From positions 5,210,866-5,274,865 of the forward strand of contig CM037587.1 of NCBI GenBank assembly GCA_021018995.1: a stretch of 64,000 bases of DNA. The letters are read 5' to 3'. The position numbers and the translations under genes are program-made. The notes under the pieces are model-generated. The model was not told the origin of the DNA. It saw nothing but the letters and a program-made list of their open reading frames with translations, and made no database searches. Positions 20,606-31,706 of this stretch are shown one piece after another. The stretch comes from Chloranthus sessilifolius. Its lineage: Eukaryota > Streptophyta > Magnoliopsida > Chloranthales > Chloranthaceae. The first letter of the stretch is position 1. Each line of letters begins with the position of its first letter.

Positions 20606-21912
20606 AAAAAGGATGGGACTATGGCTCCCAACCGACACTTAAATCCTACATGATCTTTAAATGATCTTACAACATTGAAATTAGACTTTTCATCTCATAT
20701 CACTCAAATGTGATTTATCATTATGCCATGTCGCACGCATATATATTTAATCTAAATTGCCTAAGTATCAATATATCTTTGGAACATGTCTAAGCCCATC
20801 TGAATGATGAATTTTAATATCAGCTATAAAAGCTAAAAACAACCATTGATATTATAGTCCAATAATATTTTTGGGCATGTTGCACTTAAATCTATGATCT
20901 CTCACTTTAAGAGTTTGGATCACCCACACATCTTAAACTTTTTATGGTATAAGATCATTTAAACACCATTTGATGTTTAAATGACGGTGAGGAGAGTCGG
21001 TCCAAAAAGGATTAATGCACTATAAGTGGCCTCTATCAAACTCAAGTGGGCCCAATAGTCACACATTGAACAATTTGAACAATCCAATCTATATATTCTA
21101 ATAAAAGTGACTAAGTCAGAAGTTCGCGAGAAAATTGGTTTGGACAAAATCCGAAAAAAAAATCGTCAAATTCAAAAAAACAATGGTCAATGTTTGGGAA
21201 ATGAAAAAGAAAATTATAAAAAAATATATTAATTAAGAACTATAAAATTTAAAAAAAATTGAAAAATAACAAAATTCTGGAAAAATTTACAGTAATTCTT
21301 GAGATTCCTGTTTTTGAAAAAGTTGCGAATAATTATAGTTATAATATTTTTTAAAAAAGATCACGAATTATTCGCAACTATTTTAGAATGTCATGAGAAT
21401 TTGGTCAGATTCTAATATAGCCAGTGGGGCATATTTCTTCAGTGGTCTATATTTATGTATACCAATTGGATGAGTTTAGTTAATCCTCTTATAAGTGTGA
21501 TTCTTTAGCTAAGACATGATAGTGATAGGCTGCTAGGTACACTATTTTGGTTGATCAAAGATGTATGCCACTTGGCATAAAAGTGGATTGGCATAGCCCT
21601 CTATCGCTACAAATAACAGTAGAAGTCAATAAGCAAATTAGATCCGTAACTGTGTTCATTTATTTGTCAAAATTATAGTAAGAAATTTGGATAAAATTCA
21701 GTCAAATCTCATGAAATTCGCCGAAAAGGAGTCTAACGAAAAATTCAGTAATTTTCTTCTTTATATTTAAAACTTTTATTTTAAAATTTTTTAATTCGTT
21801 AGTAATTTAGTATATATTTTAGTAATTTTTAAAAAAAATATTAAATATATTTTCTATATATTTTTAATCCCCCAAATTTTCCTGAATTTTTTTCCAAAGG
21901 TATCAAAATTAA
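20606..21912. other. AT-rich non-coding part of the duplicated segment
   Basis: No gene or repeat was recognised. The equivalent block in copy 2 is 45367-46770, with small indels only. Confidence 0.6.
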
Positions 21913-22021
21913 TCTACAAAAAATAGGTTATCCCAACGGCTCCTATTAAGAAGCCGTCAGCGTAGATATATCTTACATCGATGGCTATTATGGGAAGTCG
22001 TCGGCATAGGGTTTTAGTATA
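21913..22021 (+). mobile_element. CACTA-like left terminus (copy 1)
   Basis: CTACAAAAAATAGGTTATCC is followed by repeated (G/A)GCCGTC(G/A)GC(A/G)TAG words in both orientations. This is the arrangement of CACTA termini with subterminal repeats. The first bases of the terminus are altered. The counterpart is at 46770-46836. The matching right end was not found, so its extent is unknown. Confidence 0.45.
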
Positions 22022-22070
22022 TAACCTACTGCAAACACCTCACACAGTTCACACTCTCTACTGAAATCGC

Positions 22071-22073
<3 letters not shown>

Positions 22074-22109
<36 letters not shown>
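22074..22109. repeat. (CT)n microsatellite, copy 1
   Basis: CT run in a leader-like sequence (CTCTACTGAAATCGCCTCCT, CT run, TTCAAAACCCTAA). The counterpart is at 46885-46921. Confidence 0.95.
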
Positions 22110-22112
<3 letters not shown>

Positions 22113-22692
22113 CAAAACCCTAACTGCTCGTCACGCATCAGAGATCATCGTCATTCATGCATCAGAGATCATTGTGATTCACGCATCAGAGATTTTCATG
22201 CATCAGTGATCCTCACGCATCTCTCCCTCTCTCTCTCTCTCTTCAAAACCTTAGCTGCTCTAAACGCATCAAATCTGATGTGATTCATCACTAACCCTAG
22301 ATTTGTGGCGATTCATCTTCATTTTCCATTTGACTTGCATTTTCATTAGTAGACTCCATTCGATCAAGTTTGCCGCAACTTCAAGAGAGTTCATTCGATT
22401 TGGGAGAATGAATGATTTTGCTGTAGTTTTTATCTTTTACTTTTTGTCAATAATTAATACTTTTTTAGTACAGCTATCGATGGCCTATCCTGGCCCATTG
22501 CCACCCTCGAATTTTCCTATGTTTTAGCTATGTAATAAGTAATAGTTTTTATTTAGTTTTTCTTTTTTTCGTCTGTTTTTTGGGGTGGCGTCCAACCTTA
22601 GTTTCTCCTTGTTTTGTTGTACTCTCTTTTGCTTTAATATATTATTGCATTACTAATAAAAAATGAAATATACTTTGCCACTTCTTTTGTAG

Positions 22693-22797
22693 GTAGCATT
22701 AGATTACATTGGGAAGAGAGGATCAACTATTGGTGCCATGAAAGATTTAGCTACGAGGATCAACTGCTGATACTTGGTGCCAAATCATTATTTTCAG
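22693..22797 (+). pseudogene. Exon-like block of unknown gene (copy 1, frame broken)
   Basis: Bounded by TTTTGTAG| and TTTTCAG|GTATC. It begins VALDYIGKRGST but then runs to a TGA because of a small rearrangement relative to copy 2. The source gene is not recognised. Confidence 0.4.
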
Positions 22798-23147
22798 GTA
22801 TCTTTACATTTGCATTGGTTAGCATTTAGCTATATCCATTCTTTTTCTCAAAATTGGTTTTCTTAAGTTAATTTCTATTTGTAAAGGTTAGATTATGCAT
22901 ATCTGAGTCGGTTCAAGTTAATTTAAAAGGTAAACTGTACATGAGTTCTCTCAATTGTATATTTAGGGGCAGGACTGTCAATTACCTGAGCCAAAATTGA
23001 GCCACGTCAGAGTCACCTCTAGCTCAGCTCTACCACACAAGCATGAGCTCTAGCCCAAGTTCTATATGCTCTTCGAGCTTGAAATTTCTAGGGCCTAGCT
23101 GAGGCCAAGCTGTACTCAGGCCTTGTAAATTTATAATAATTTTTTAC

Positions 23148-23271
23148 AAGGTCACTCGCAGATTTGCACTAACATTGCTTTTAGGAGAGATAGGGTGCTG
23201 AAAGTGAGTGGTCCAATGAAGGTGGTATCTCTTGATGAAGAAGAGGAGAGGAATATGGGTAGTAGGGAGTT
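23148..23271 (+). pseudogene. Plastid omega-3 desaturase exon 1 fragment (copy 1, truncated)
   Basis: The frame reads GHSQICTNIAFRRDRVLKVS, then GPMKVVSLDEEEER and REFD. It is the plastid FAD7/FAD8-type region just before the conserved REFDPGAPPPF motif. It is cut at REFD by the junction with reverse retrotransposon leader sequence. The longer version is at 47959 in copy 2. Confidence 0.75.
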
Positions 23272-23700
23272 TGATCTGTCAAATTTACACAAGGTTCCAA
23301 TTAATAATGATTGTGGTCACCATAGCCCTACATTCCAACAAAGTCTAAAAACTTATTATTTCTACTTGTCATCCTTCATCACAATCATCAAGTATTTCCA
23401 CTACAAGTGATTGTGAGATCCAGAACCCCTATTCTAAACAAAACCTACTGCCATGACTGTGAGTCTCTAGAAGACCTAAAGTAAAATATTCTACTAACTT
23501 TGATAAAGTTCTAATTGGATTTTAAGAGACCCACGTTCTAATAGAGCCTCCTGCCATGGTCTTGGGTCCCAACAAAATCTAACACTTAAGCTCTGATACC
23601 AACTATGGCAGAGTCAGTTGGTTCTCTTATGTCTTAACAAGATCTAATACCATATCTCTTGGTCCCCAAAAGACCTACTGCCTAATGATCTGATACCAAC
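23272..23700 (-). mobile_element. Second leader copy of the reverse gag-only element, truncated at the gag start
   Basis: Reverse-strand leader between an LTR end (23701) and the position of the gag start. It duplicates 25810-26240. It contains two primer-binding-site-like stretches (complement of TTGGTATCAGAGC at 23590-23602 and near 23688-23700). It joins the desaturase fragment at a TTTGATC microhomology. Confidence 0.8.
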
Positions 23701-24079
23701 TGTGACACCCACAAAAACCGGTACAATATTTTTTTTTTCTTTCTTACATCATAAACTCGGGAAAAATCGGACCGTCGGGTTGCACATACTACGATCCGAA
23801 TACAAAAACTACTTGATATTCCTACGACAAGTAGAGTCAAAGGAAGGATATGTACATGGAAAAAATAGAGGTTTCATCTATACATAACAATAAGTGAAAA
23901 GGACCCAAAGGACAACCACCGGTGATGGCTGACCACTACTTAAACCAGTGGCTTCCAATCACACTTACAAAACAAAACTATAAAACTTAAGGGAGCCGGT
24001 TAGGTCCTCCAATGGAGGAACACTCCCCATCTAGGCATCCTCATCAAGATTTAACGTCTTCAAGATTAAGGTTATCACA
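23701..24079 (-). mobile_element. Shortened LTR (family C) of the reverse gag-only element
   Basis: On the minus strand it runs from TGTGATAACC (24079) to ...GGGTGTCACA (23701), only 379 bp. The 3' part matches 26241-26575 closely. It is an LTR with a large internal deletion, so the arrangement on the minus strand is LTR - internal - short LTR - leader. Confidence 0.75.
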
Positions 24080-25323
24080 ATCTCCTCACCTTAAAAATTT
24101 TCGTCCTCGAAAATGTACTAAACCTCACTTCATACGCACTCATTCCTCTCTTAGTCCACACATCGACCCAAGTCACATTGATACCATCACACACGTATGG
24201 GCATAAAGACACACCAACAATCAACACACACACAATCATAGTCTAATCAGCTACTTCCACACTCAGCTTATCCACACAACCACCTGCACGAAAAAATGTA
24301 ACTCTTCCTCCACACATTCACAACTTGCTCGTAATTCCATTCCAAATCCACCGAAAAGGTATACAAGGCATCTCATGTACAAAGTGTCTCATATCACGCA
24401 CGCATACAGCATTTGAAATGGATTAAGACTTCACAAAAAAATAAATTCTTTTTGATCAAATGGAACTCACTATGATACCCGCTAAAATCCAAACATTTTC
24501 ACATCAGTAATCCACCCACCAAACTACCTAAAGGAATGCAGGGTACTCCACTATAACATCTCTGAACTGTAACCATAAATAGGATTAACCATACCATCAA
24601 GTAAATATAAACTTTCTATGACCTCACCAGGTCATCACTACAACGATGCTAACCATTAACATCCCTTCTAGATTTCGAAAAATACCTATTGAGTACAGTC
24701 TACCACCTATGAAATGTACACTATCAATTCAAGAAAAGTCAGATCCACCCATTTGACGCTATCTCCATCAAAATACAAATCAAACCATAATACAGAACAA
24801 GTCTAATCTATCTATTAATAAACTTGCTTTGCCCAATTAATCATTTCCATAGATAAGCTTGATACTCTCACGGAATCCCATGATGAAAATACATCCACAA
24901 AACTGTATAAACACTAGTGTGAAATCAGAATTTTCGACAACCAATAATGCATACCTTTCATACTACTGTACGATCTATATAACCACCTAGATTTTGACCA
25001 TGAACGAAAAATCATGAAGATCTAAATCATGAATTACTAAACAACTTATCTTTGAGTAATTACACCTCAACTGTCCAGTTTGATTCAAGGCTTGTCATTA
25101 TAGCTATCACCTACCTAGTTAATCATTTTGAATTTAAAAATTGTTTATGCCATGCAGGTGATCTAAATCCGATGTACATATAATGGTGTTGTGATATTCC
25201 TTAAATGTCAAAAGCAAACCCGAATTCTAAATCATCTATGCATTAGAATAAAATCTTGACAATTGATAATGAATCTATACCTTGGGGAAATTCATGTGCC
25301 ACTTGGACACCGTGCATCAATGT
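24080..25323 (-). mobile_element. Non-coding internal region with polypurine tract
   Basis: Follows the gag remnant on the minus strand and shows no protease, RT, RNase H or integrase frame. It ends with CATTTTCGAGGACGAAAA and a purine-rich AAGGTGAGGAGAT before the LTR. The same CATTTTCGAGGACGAAAATT precedes the LTR at 29488. The absence of pol suggests a gag-only (TR-GAG-like) non-autonomous element. Confidence 0.6.
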
Positions 25324-25838
25324 TTAACTCATACGACCTAGAGTTGTAGGGAGAATCGGCTCGGAAGTTGACTTCGATGTTACCCGCTCCCCATGCATAT
25401 CTGGGCAATTCTTGATCCGGTGTCCTTGCTTACCGCATTTGAAACATGCGCCTGAGGCTCTCCTACAATTCTCCGTCTTATGACCTTTCCCACCGCGTAT
25501 ATGCATTAATCGGTGTAGATGTAGCTGCCTTCTCCCTTAAAGCGGGGCAATGTCTTATGTGGTATCCCATTTGCCCACACTTGAAAACACACTCTTGTGG
25601 CCCATCTACAGTCTTGCGTTTTGTATTGCTTTACACACCTTGAACATGACTCAACCAGTGCGGACGAAGATGTGTGAGTCGTGTCCCTCAACATTGTCGT
25701 GAGTAATGCGGTCTGCTGAGCCATTGTGTTGATCATCATCTCCAGCAACTGCCTATTGTGGTCATTTTCTTCGGTGCGTACAGTCTTTTCTCTCTTGCGT
25801 GGTGCCATTTGATCTATCAAATTTACATAAGGTTCCAA
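25324..25838 (-). pseudogene. Ty3/gypsy gag remnant with duplicated zinc-knuckle module
   Basis: Reverse frames start MAPRKREKTVRTEENDHN, then MINTMAQQTALL, resembling the gag start at 62084 (MTNAMAQQATLL). The central gag domain is deleted. Two CCHC-type modules follow: a decayed one (CSRCVKQYKTQDCRWATRVC, then FQVWANGIPHKTLP) and a good one (GACFKCGKQGHRIKNCP, CX2CX4HX4C). The frame is broken between them near 25506. Gag would package the element RNA. No pol frame follows. Confidence 0.75.
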
Positions 25839-26127
25839 TTAATAATGATTGTGGTCACCACAGCCCTATGTTCCAACAAAGTCTAAAAACTTATTATTTC
25901 TACGTGTCATCCTCCATCACAATGATCAAGTATTTCCACTACATGTGATTGTGAGATCTAGAACCCCTGTTCTAAACAGAACCTACTGCCATGACTGTGA
26001 GTCTCTATAAGACCTAAAGTAAAAAATTCTACTAACTTTGATAAAGTTCTAATTGGATTTTAAGAGACCCACATTCTAATAGAGCCTCCTGTCATGGTCT
26101 TGGATCCCAACAAAACCTAACTCTTAA

Positions 26128-26240
26128 GCTCTGAGACCAACTGTGGCAGAGTCACAGTTGGTTCTCTTATGCCTTAACAAGATCTAATGTCATATCTCTT
26201 GGTCCCCAAAAGACCTACTGCCTAAAACTCGAATACCAAC
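26128..26240 (-). promoter_or_regulatory. Two primer-binding-site-like stretches
   Basis: Directly after the LTR end on the minus strand is GTTGGTATTCGAG (about 26228-26240). About 100 nt further in is TTGGTCTCAGAGC (26128-26140), preceded by GACTCTGCCACAG. Both resemble TGGTATCAGAGC, the complement of the initiator tRNA-Met 3' end. The element at 61.7 kb has the same double arrangement. Confidence 0.65.
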
Positions 26241-26570
26241 TGTGACATCCCGATTTTCCCCAAACCACAAAAATCGGTACAATATTTTTTTTTTCTTTCT
26301 TACATCATAAACTCGGAAAAAATCGGACCGTCGGGTTGTCACATATTACGATCCGAATACAGAAATTACTTGATATTCCTAAGACAAGTAGAGTCAAAGG
26401 AATGATATGTACATGGCAAAAATAGAGGTTTCATCTATACATAACCATAAGTGAAAATGACCCAAAGGACAACCACCGGTGATGGCCGACCACCACTTAC
26501 AACAATGGCTTCCAATCACACTTACAAAACAGAACTATAAAACTTAAGGGAGCCGGTTAGGTCCTCCAAT

Positions 26571-26863
26571 GGAGGATGGTGACCATCCTCTAAAATTCAC
26601 GTGGAGCACAAGTGGACAGTTTAGATCAATATTTAAAAAAAGAATTCGAAAAATAAATTTTAAACCCACAAGTCAAAGTTTGATGGTTTTCATTGATCCA
26701 CATTTCATGGTTCAAAATATATACGGTGGAGTTGAGTTTTTAATTTTTTCTTTTTCAAAGATGATCTAAGCAATGCGCCCAAGGTCCATGTGGCACCCAA
26801 AAAGTGCTTTGGGTGCCACATGGAGCTCCACGTGGAAGGTTGGAGGACGGTGACCGTCCTCCC
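26571..26863. mobile_element. Palindromic TIR element (MITE)
   Basis: Terminal inverted repeats of about 36 bp: GGAGGATGGTGACCATCCTC...CACGTGGAGC at the left, and the complementary CCACGTGGAAGG...GGACGGTGACCGTCCTCC at the right. It is absent from the related LTR at 23701-24079, which reads straight through the site. The TSD could not be fixed. Confidence 0.65.
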
Positions 26864-27419
26864 ATGGAGGACGGAGGCCTTTTCCAAAACTTAATACTGT
26901 ATTAAATCCCTGGTCATACCAAGTCCAATATCCATAGTGCAAATCAAAGCAGGTCTAAATCAAATCCTCGCGTAAGGTAAAATTTTTCAAACAGGAGATC
27001 CCAAGCCTTTATCCAGTGTTTGATCCTGATCAACACCTGTACCTGTGACGTATAGTTGAGGGATGAGCTACATTTAAGCTCAGTAGAGAAGCATCAATAA
27101 CATGTATATTATCACATCACGCATATATCTTATGATAAAATCAAACATGCTTTTCACATAAAGACTCACAATTTGAAGAATATTCGACTTGAAGCAACAC
27201 TAATATAACACACGAATTTTTTGTTTAAAGCTTAAACACATGATTTCAAAACTTATTCCCATAACAAAAGAAAAACTTAAACTGATAATTTAAATAATTT
27301 TCAAGCACTATAGCATCAAGCCTCGATGGGATACCCACCATCGTCGTTCAATTGAACACTTTGAATAAGTTACGCAAGCCCCTTCGATGAAGGTGACTTG
27401 TCAGAAGAAATATTATCGC

Positions 27420-27545
27420 ACATGGTAATCAAATACTGGATATCCCGCCGGACCGAAACACAAGTTGTACAGATATCCCGACGTACCGGTCACAGATATC
27501 CTACCGTGTTGGTCACGGATATACCGCCGTGTCGGTTGGGTATCG
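27420..27545 (-). repeat. Four tandem copies of a GATATCCCGCCG phrase in LTR C
   Basis: Four diverged units of about 30 bp (GATATCCCGCCGGACCG, GATATCCCGACGTACCGG, GATATCCTACCGTGTTGG, GATATACCGCCGTGTCGG). Family A LTRs have a single copy (for example CGACACGGCGGGATATCCG at 31163). The 5' LTR at 60 kb has expanded the same phrase differently. Confidence 0.75.
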
Positions 27546-28069
27546 CTCATAACCTTAAATCAAAGTGCAACAATAAATTATAGTTCATCATCGTGTATTG
27601 TGATAATTTATATGTAGTTTGGAGTTTCAAAACTTCCACACCATAGGTTTAGAGTTTCAAGTTTCCACACACACACATTCACATTCCACACCATAGGTTT
27701 GGAGTTTCAAAGCTTACACGCACACATATTCACATCTTAACATCATACACACATTTAGCTGATTTTACATGGCACAAATCTGAGTGCACATACTCACACA
27801 TAATTTTCATATTTAAACTAATTAGATGACAAGTTACACACAACACATATATTTGATCATAACATAAAATGCATGCTAATCGTAACCAATGTACATGTTA
27901 AGGAGTTTTCCCTACCTTAAGCTCAGAGCCGATCAAAGCCACACCAAAGTCCCTATCGACAGCCTCCCGTTCTCAACCTATATTATACATATGAAGATGT
28001 ATCAATAGTTGATTCTATGTACTAATAAATTTGGTGTACTTATATGATTTCTCAAAACCGAGGCGGAAA

Positions 28070-28455
28070 TGGGCAACTTCGTGCTAACTTGGATTTTGGT
28101 CAAACTTCCTACTAAATTTTGACCTTTAAAATGGTTTATTAATAAGTTGGTCAATTCTCAAAAGTTGTAGAAGTCGTTATCCTCTCTCCAACGCCGTGAG
28201 AATCGTGTTAATCAGAGTTTGGAATAAAAAGTTACGACCAAAATATAAAAGTTGTGTCAGCACTTCAGTCAACATGTGCTAACCTAGAACTTGGCCTAAC
28301 TTATAGATCAATTTTGACCCTCAAATATTTGATTCATGAGTTGGTTAACTCACAAAAATTTTAGATCTCTTTATCCTCTTTCCGACGCTACAAGAATCGC
28401 ATAAATCGAAGTTCGGAGCTGAAAGCAATGGCCAAAATACCAAAGCAGTGTCGGC
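28070..28455. repeat. Diverged tandem duplication of about 190 bp in LTR C
   Basis: Two units share phrases such as GTGCTAAC, TTTATCCTCTTTCCGACGC and AGTTCGGA. The first is near 28070-28260, the second near 28262-28455. Confidence 0.6.
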
Positions 28456-28464
28456 ATGCTCAGG

Positions 28465-28565
28465 CAAAATTGACCAGTCAATTTCAAATTTGACCGGTCG
28501 GTTTCTCCAGAACTCAAATTCTTGCTGTTTTGTGAAAATCGACCGGTCGATTTTTGTCAGATTTC
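28465..28565. repeat. GACCGGTC palindrome cluster in LTR C
   Basis: Three long palindromes in about 100 bp: AATTGACCAGTCAATT, AAATTTGACCGGTCGGTTT and AAATCGACCGGTCGATTT. They are at the place corresponding to the GATCGATC array of family A relative to the AGGTAGGG landmark. Confidence 0.75.
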
Positions 28566-28610
28566 ACCTAAACTCGGGTTTGAGCTTCTCCAACCCATTT
28601 TTGTCAGATT

Positions 28611-29487
28611 ATACATGCTAGCACCTCTCGACGTTCTAAGACCTCCACCACTACTCTAGAAAGTGTGCTCGCTACAATTAATGTAGGCAATAAAAGGGTT
28701 CATGAGCTGCTCGATAGGATGCAGGAGTTCCAGTGTTAGGTGCATTGACGGTTAGACTTTCATGTGGGGATGCTAACTCTGTTGATGTAGCATGCATACT
28801 CTACCATAGCTACCCCTATGATCGGTCACGCTCAACTGCATGTCGTCGATCCTCGTGACTACTGCACCGAGCCACCTAGACCCAGTAGACCTGCACCTAC
28901 GGAGCCTAGACCATCTACTCCACTCGCAGGTGACCACTAGATCTTTGATTTAACTTTATAACTATATACATATATTTCTGATTCCATATTTAAATTTTGC
29001 TTTGCATTCATGACTGTTTTTCTGCATGAATTATATTTTTGACTGCTTGTGCCTATTATATTCGATATCTGTTTGATTGCTCTAGCCCTTGTACACCTTT
29101 TATGCGACATATCTGCCCTGCACTATACTTCTGTCTGATACCTCTAGGTTAATTACTTCAATGTCCATGTGTGTGATTTGTGTACATGGTTGCTTGAGTC
29201 ACGGTGGGGTGTTCTTCCAAGCACGTGACCCTTGGGACAGATGCATCCAGGTACGGATGCAATCCTCTATGACATTATGGGATGTCACACGCAGGACATT
29301 CAAATTACTACGGATCCCGGCCCTTCACAAACGTGCTTAGCAAAGTTTATTGCACTGTGACCCACTCTTATAGTTAGGATTGTTTTGTTTCTGTTCGTTC
29401 TGAGAGATTTTTAGGATTAGGACACACCGTAGACCTGTCTGAGTATGTCTGACATTTTCGAGGACGAAAATTCCTAAGGGGGGAGAA
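28611..29487 (+). mobile_element. 3' internal region of a Ty3/gypsy-type element, with polypurine tract
   Basis: No pol domain was recognised. It ends with CATTTTCGAGGACGAAAATT and AAGGGGGGAGAA (29476-29487), a polypurine tract directly before the LTR at 29488. The left end is a junction with the reverse LTR C. Confidence 0.7.
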
Positions 29488-29759
29488 TGTAATGACCCTA
29501 AAATTTTGAAACATACTTAGCTATTTTGGTATACGTGCCTGGCATGAATATCGAGATAACCTTAAAATTTTTTATTAATAATATTAATATCAATATTATT
29601 AATCTATAGGAGTGTGAAGTGATGTGTCACAAGCAACACAAGTCTGAGAGGCGATTAGATTCTTTGTCGAATGTTATACACGTGAGTGTAGTGTATGCAC
29701 TCAACACCGGAACAAAAGATTTAGAAATAGAAATATCCTGGATATTTCTCTTTCGTAGC

Positions 29760-29766
29760 TTATAAG
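29760..29766 (+). promoter_or_regulatory. TATA box of LTR A4
   Basis: TTATAAG followed by a purine-rich AGAAGGAAGGG, conserved with CTTATAGAGGAAGGAAGG at 8484. It lies about 270 bp into the LTR and about 310 bp before the predicted splice donor. Confidence 0.55.
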
Positions 29767-30224
29767 AGAAGGAAGGGTAGATAATACCACATCTCTCTTC
29801 CTCACTCTGAAAACTTTGCCTGGAAGCTAATGCTAGAGAACTCCTTGTAAAACCAAGGCTCGAGAAACCCTAGATTATGGACCCTCTGAATTAGAACGTA
29901 AAGGAATCGACATGTGTACGTTGAATCTATTTAGGAAGGCAAAACACACCTGTGTTTTGACGTGGTGATACACCTCTGGTTCTTCAGAGAGCTCAAATCA
30001 GCAAACTCTTGAATCCCAAATCTGAAACACACTTTGAGCCGAGGATGCCGTGAACCAAAGAAGCAGCCATCAAAGAGGTGAGTTATTATAGGTTTTTAGT
30101 AGTTTTGATGCTGTAAAATATGTAGATGCATGTGCACGGGTGATTCACTGAGAATCATTAGAGTTATGGTTGAAAAATAGTTAAAATCAATGAACCTTAT
30201 TAATGACAGAAACTGTCATTTCTG

Positions 30225-30780
30225 ATCGATCAAATTTAGTATTTGATCGATCAAATTATAATTCGATCGATCAAATTTTATAAATCCTTTATATAACAGG
30301 AGGTCTATTTTATAAAAGTTCATGCCCGATAAATTCGATCGATCAAATTTTAAGCTGATCAATCAAACCATAAAGTGATCGATCAAGTGGTAAACTGATC
30401 GATTAATTGAGAAGTTGATCGATCGAACTGTGAGATTGATCGATCATTTTGGGAAACTGATCGATCAAATTGTATAAATGCCTTATATAACAGGAGGTCT
30501 GAAATTATGAATTTTGACTTTAAAATCCGATCGATCAAACATGAGAATTGATTGATCAAATTTAGAATTCGATCGATCAAATGAGTAAGTTGATCGATCA
30601 AAATCCTCTGTTCTGTGTACGTAAAATTTTAGGTTTCGATCGATCAAACATGAGAATTGATCGATCAAATTGAGGATCTGATCGATCAAATAAGGAAGTT
30701 GATCGATCAGAGGCCCCTGTTCTGTCTATGTTAGATTATGGAATCCGATCGATCAAATAGGAATGTTGATCGATCAAATT
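30225..30780. repeat. GATCGATC palindrome array in LTR A4
   Basis: About 20 words, here mostly (A/T)CGATCGATCAAA or TTGATCGATCAAA. The flanking bases differ slightly from copies A1-A3, so the word is drifting between subfamilies while the GATCGATC core is kept. Confidence 0.9.
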
Positions 30781-31596
30781 TTCCGGTTTTACTTGTTTTA
30801 GTTTTTCTGGGGAAAACAAGGCTGGACTTTGTACCAGTGATTGTTCTGACATCTTTGACACTTAGTACATTGTACGTATGGTCTAGGTCAAGATCGAGAC
30901 ACTTTAAAAAGCTTTAGATTTGCTTAGAAAGACCTGATTTGAGGTAGGGGAAATTCAACTTAACTTGTATTTGATTTTGACTGTATGATCTCCTAGCATC
31001 TGTATTTTGACTTCTGTTTTCAAAGCATACCTTGCATATAATAAAAGTTTTGTCATCTCTGATTCCTGTTTTATGATCTATGCTATTTGATTCCCGATGT
31101 TCTGTATATGTATTGATTTAAGGTTTATGAATCGAATCCCCCTAACGTGGCAGGAGATCCACGACCGACACGGCGGGATATCCGTGCATCTGATTTGTAA
31201 ACCCTCTTGCACAAGTTACTCTCCTTTGAAGAGGCTTGATGTAAATATCTGAAATTGTTCACTGAACGACGATGGTCGGGGTTACCTATCGGCAAACATC
31301 TGGCTATCACGTGCTATATTCACAGGAGTTATTTAAATATAGAATTTAAGTCACTAAATACTGTATGCATAGCATCTGAAAAACTCTAAGAATAAAGTCT
31401 GTTTTCTGATATTCTGCATCTGCTCTGTTCTTTAAAATTCTACATCTGTCATCTGATCAATTTTGCCTGCATTCTCTTATTTGACCTCTGTTCTGAGCTA
31501 TGTTTTGCAAATCATATTTTATATTTTAGATACAATTTAATTGACTTTCTCCTATTGAGCTTAGATGATTAGCTCACCCCTGATTTTATATCATAG

Positions 31597-31706
31597 GTTC
31601 TGAGGCTAGGGCTTCTGGTATAGAGAGTGGCCTGGATTATCAACCTGAAACTGAAGCCAAGGTTGAGGAGGAGGACACTAATACCCTAGTTGACGAGTTC
31701 TATTAG
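31597..31706 (+). CDS. Acidic terminal exon in LTR A4
   Basis: After TTTTATATCATAG| the exon starts GTTCTGAGGC and encodes SEARASGIESGLDYQPE, then an acidic stretch, ending DEFY and TAG. It is one codon shorter than the exons at 1753 and 6365 but otherwise collinear with them. Joined to the predicted donor at 30077/30078, the frame is open upstream only to a TGA about 40 nt before the donor, with no ATG. Translation from this copy is therefore doubtful even if splicing occurs. Confidence 0.45.

Larger units (their letters stand above)
18752..23271. repeat. Segmental duplication, copy 1
   Basis: This block is repeated in direct orientation at 43550-48082 with high identity by eye. The order is the same in both: promoter side of the repeat gene, LINE fragment, AT-rich TIR element, degenerate AT-rich sequence, CACTA-like terminus, CT microsatellite, an exon-like block and a desaturase exon fragment. 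The left breakpoint is in the leader of the repeat gene (TAGAGAGGT shared). Copy 1 is cut at 23271 by retrotransposon sequence and has two small deletions relative to copy 2 (near 20798 and 20862). Confidence 0.95.
26241..28610 (-). mobile_element. LTR of family C, reverse, 5' end truncated
   Basis: It ends on the minus strand at 26241 with ...GGGATGTCACA. It carries the family landmarks: GAACGACGATGG stem-loop (about 27345), TACGTCACAG splice-acceptor-like site (about 27050), the AAGGTAGGGAA landmark (about 27915) and a GACCGGTC word cluster (28465-28560). The first part of the LTR is lost at a junction near 28610. A TIR element is inserted at 26571-26863. Confidence 0.7.
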
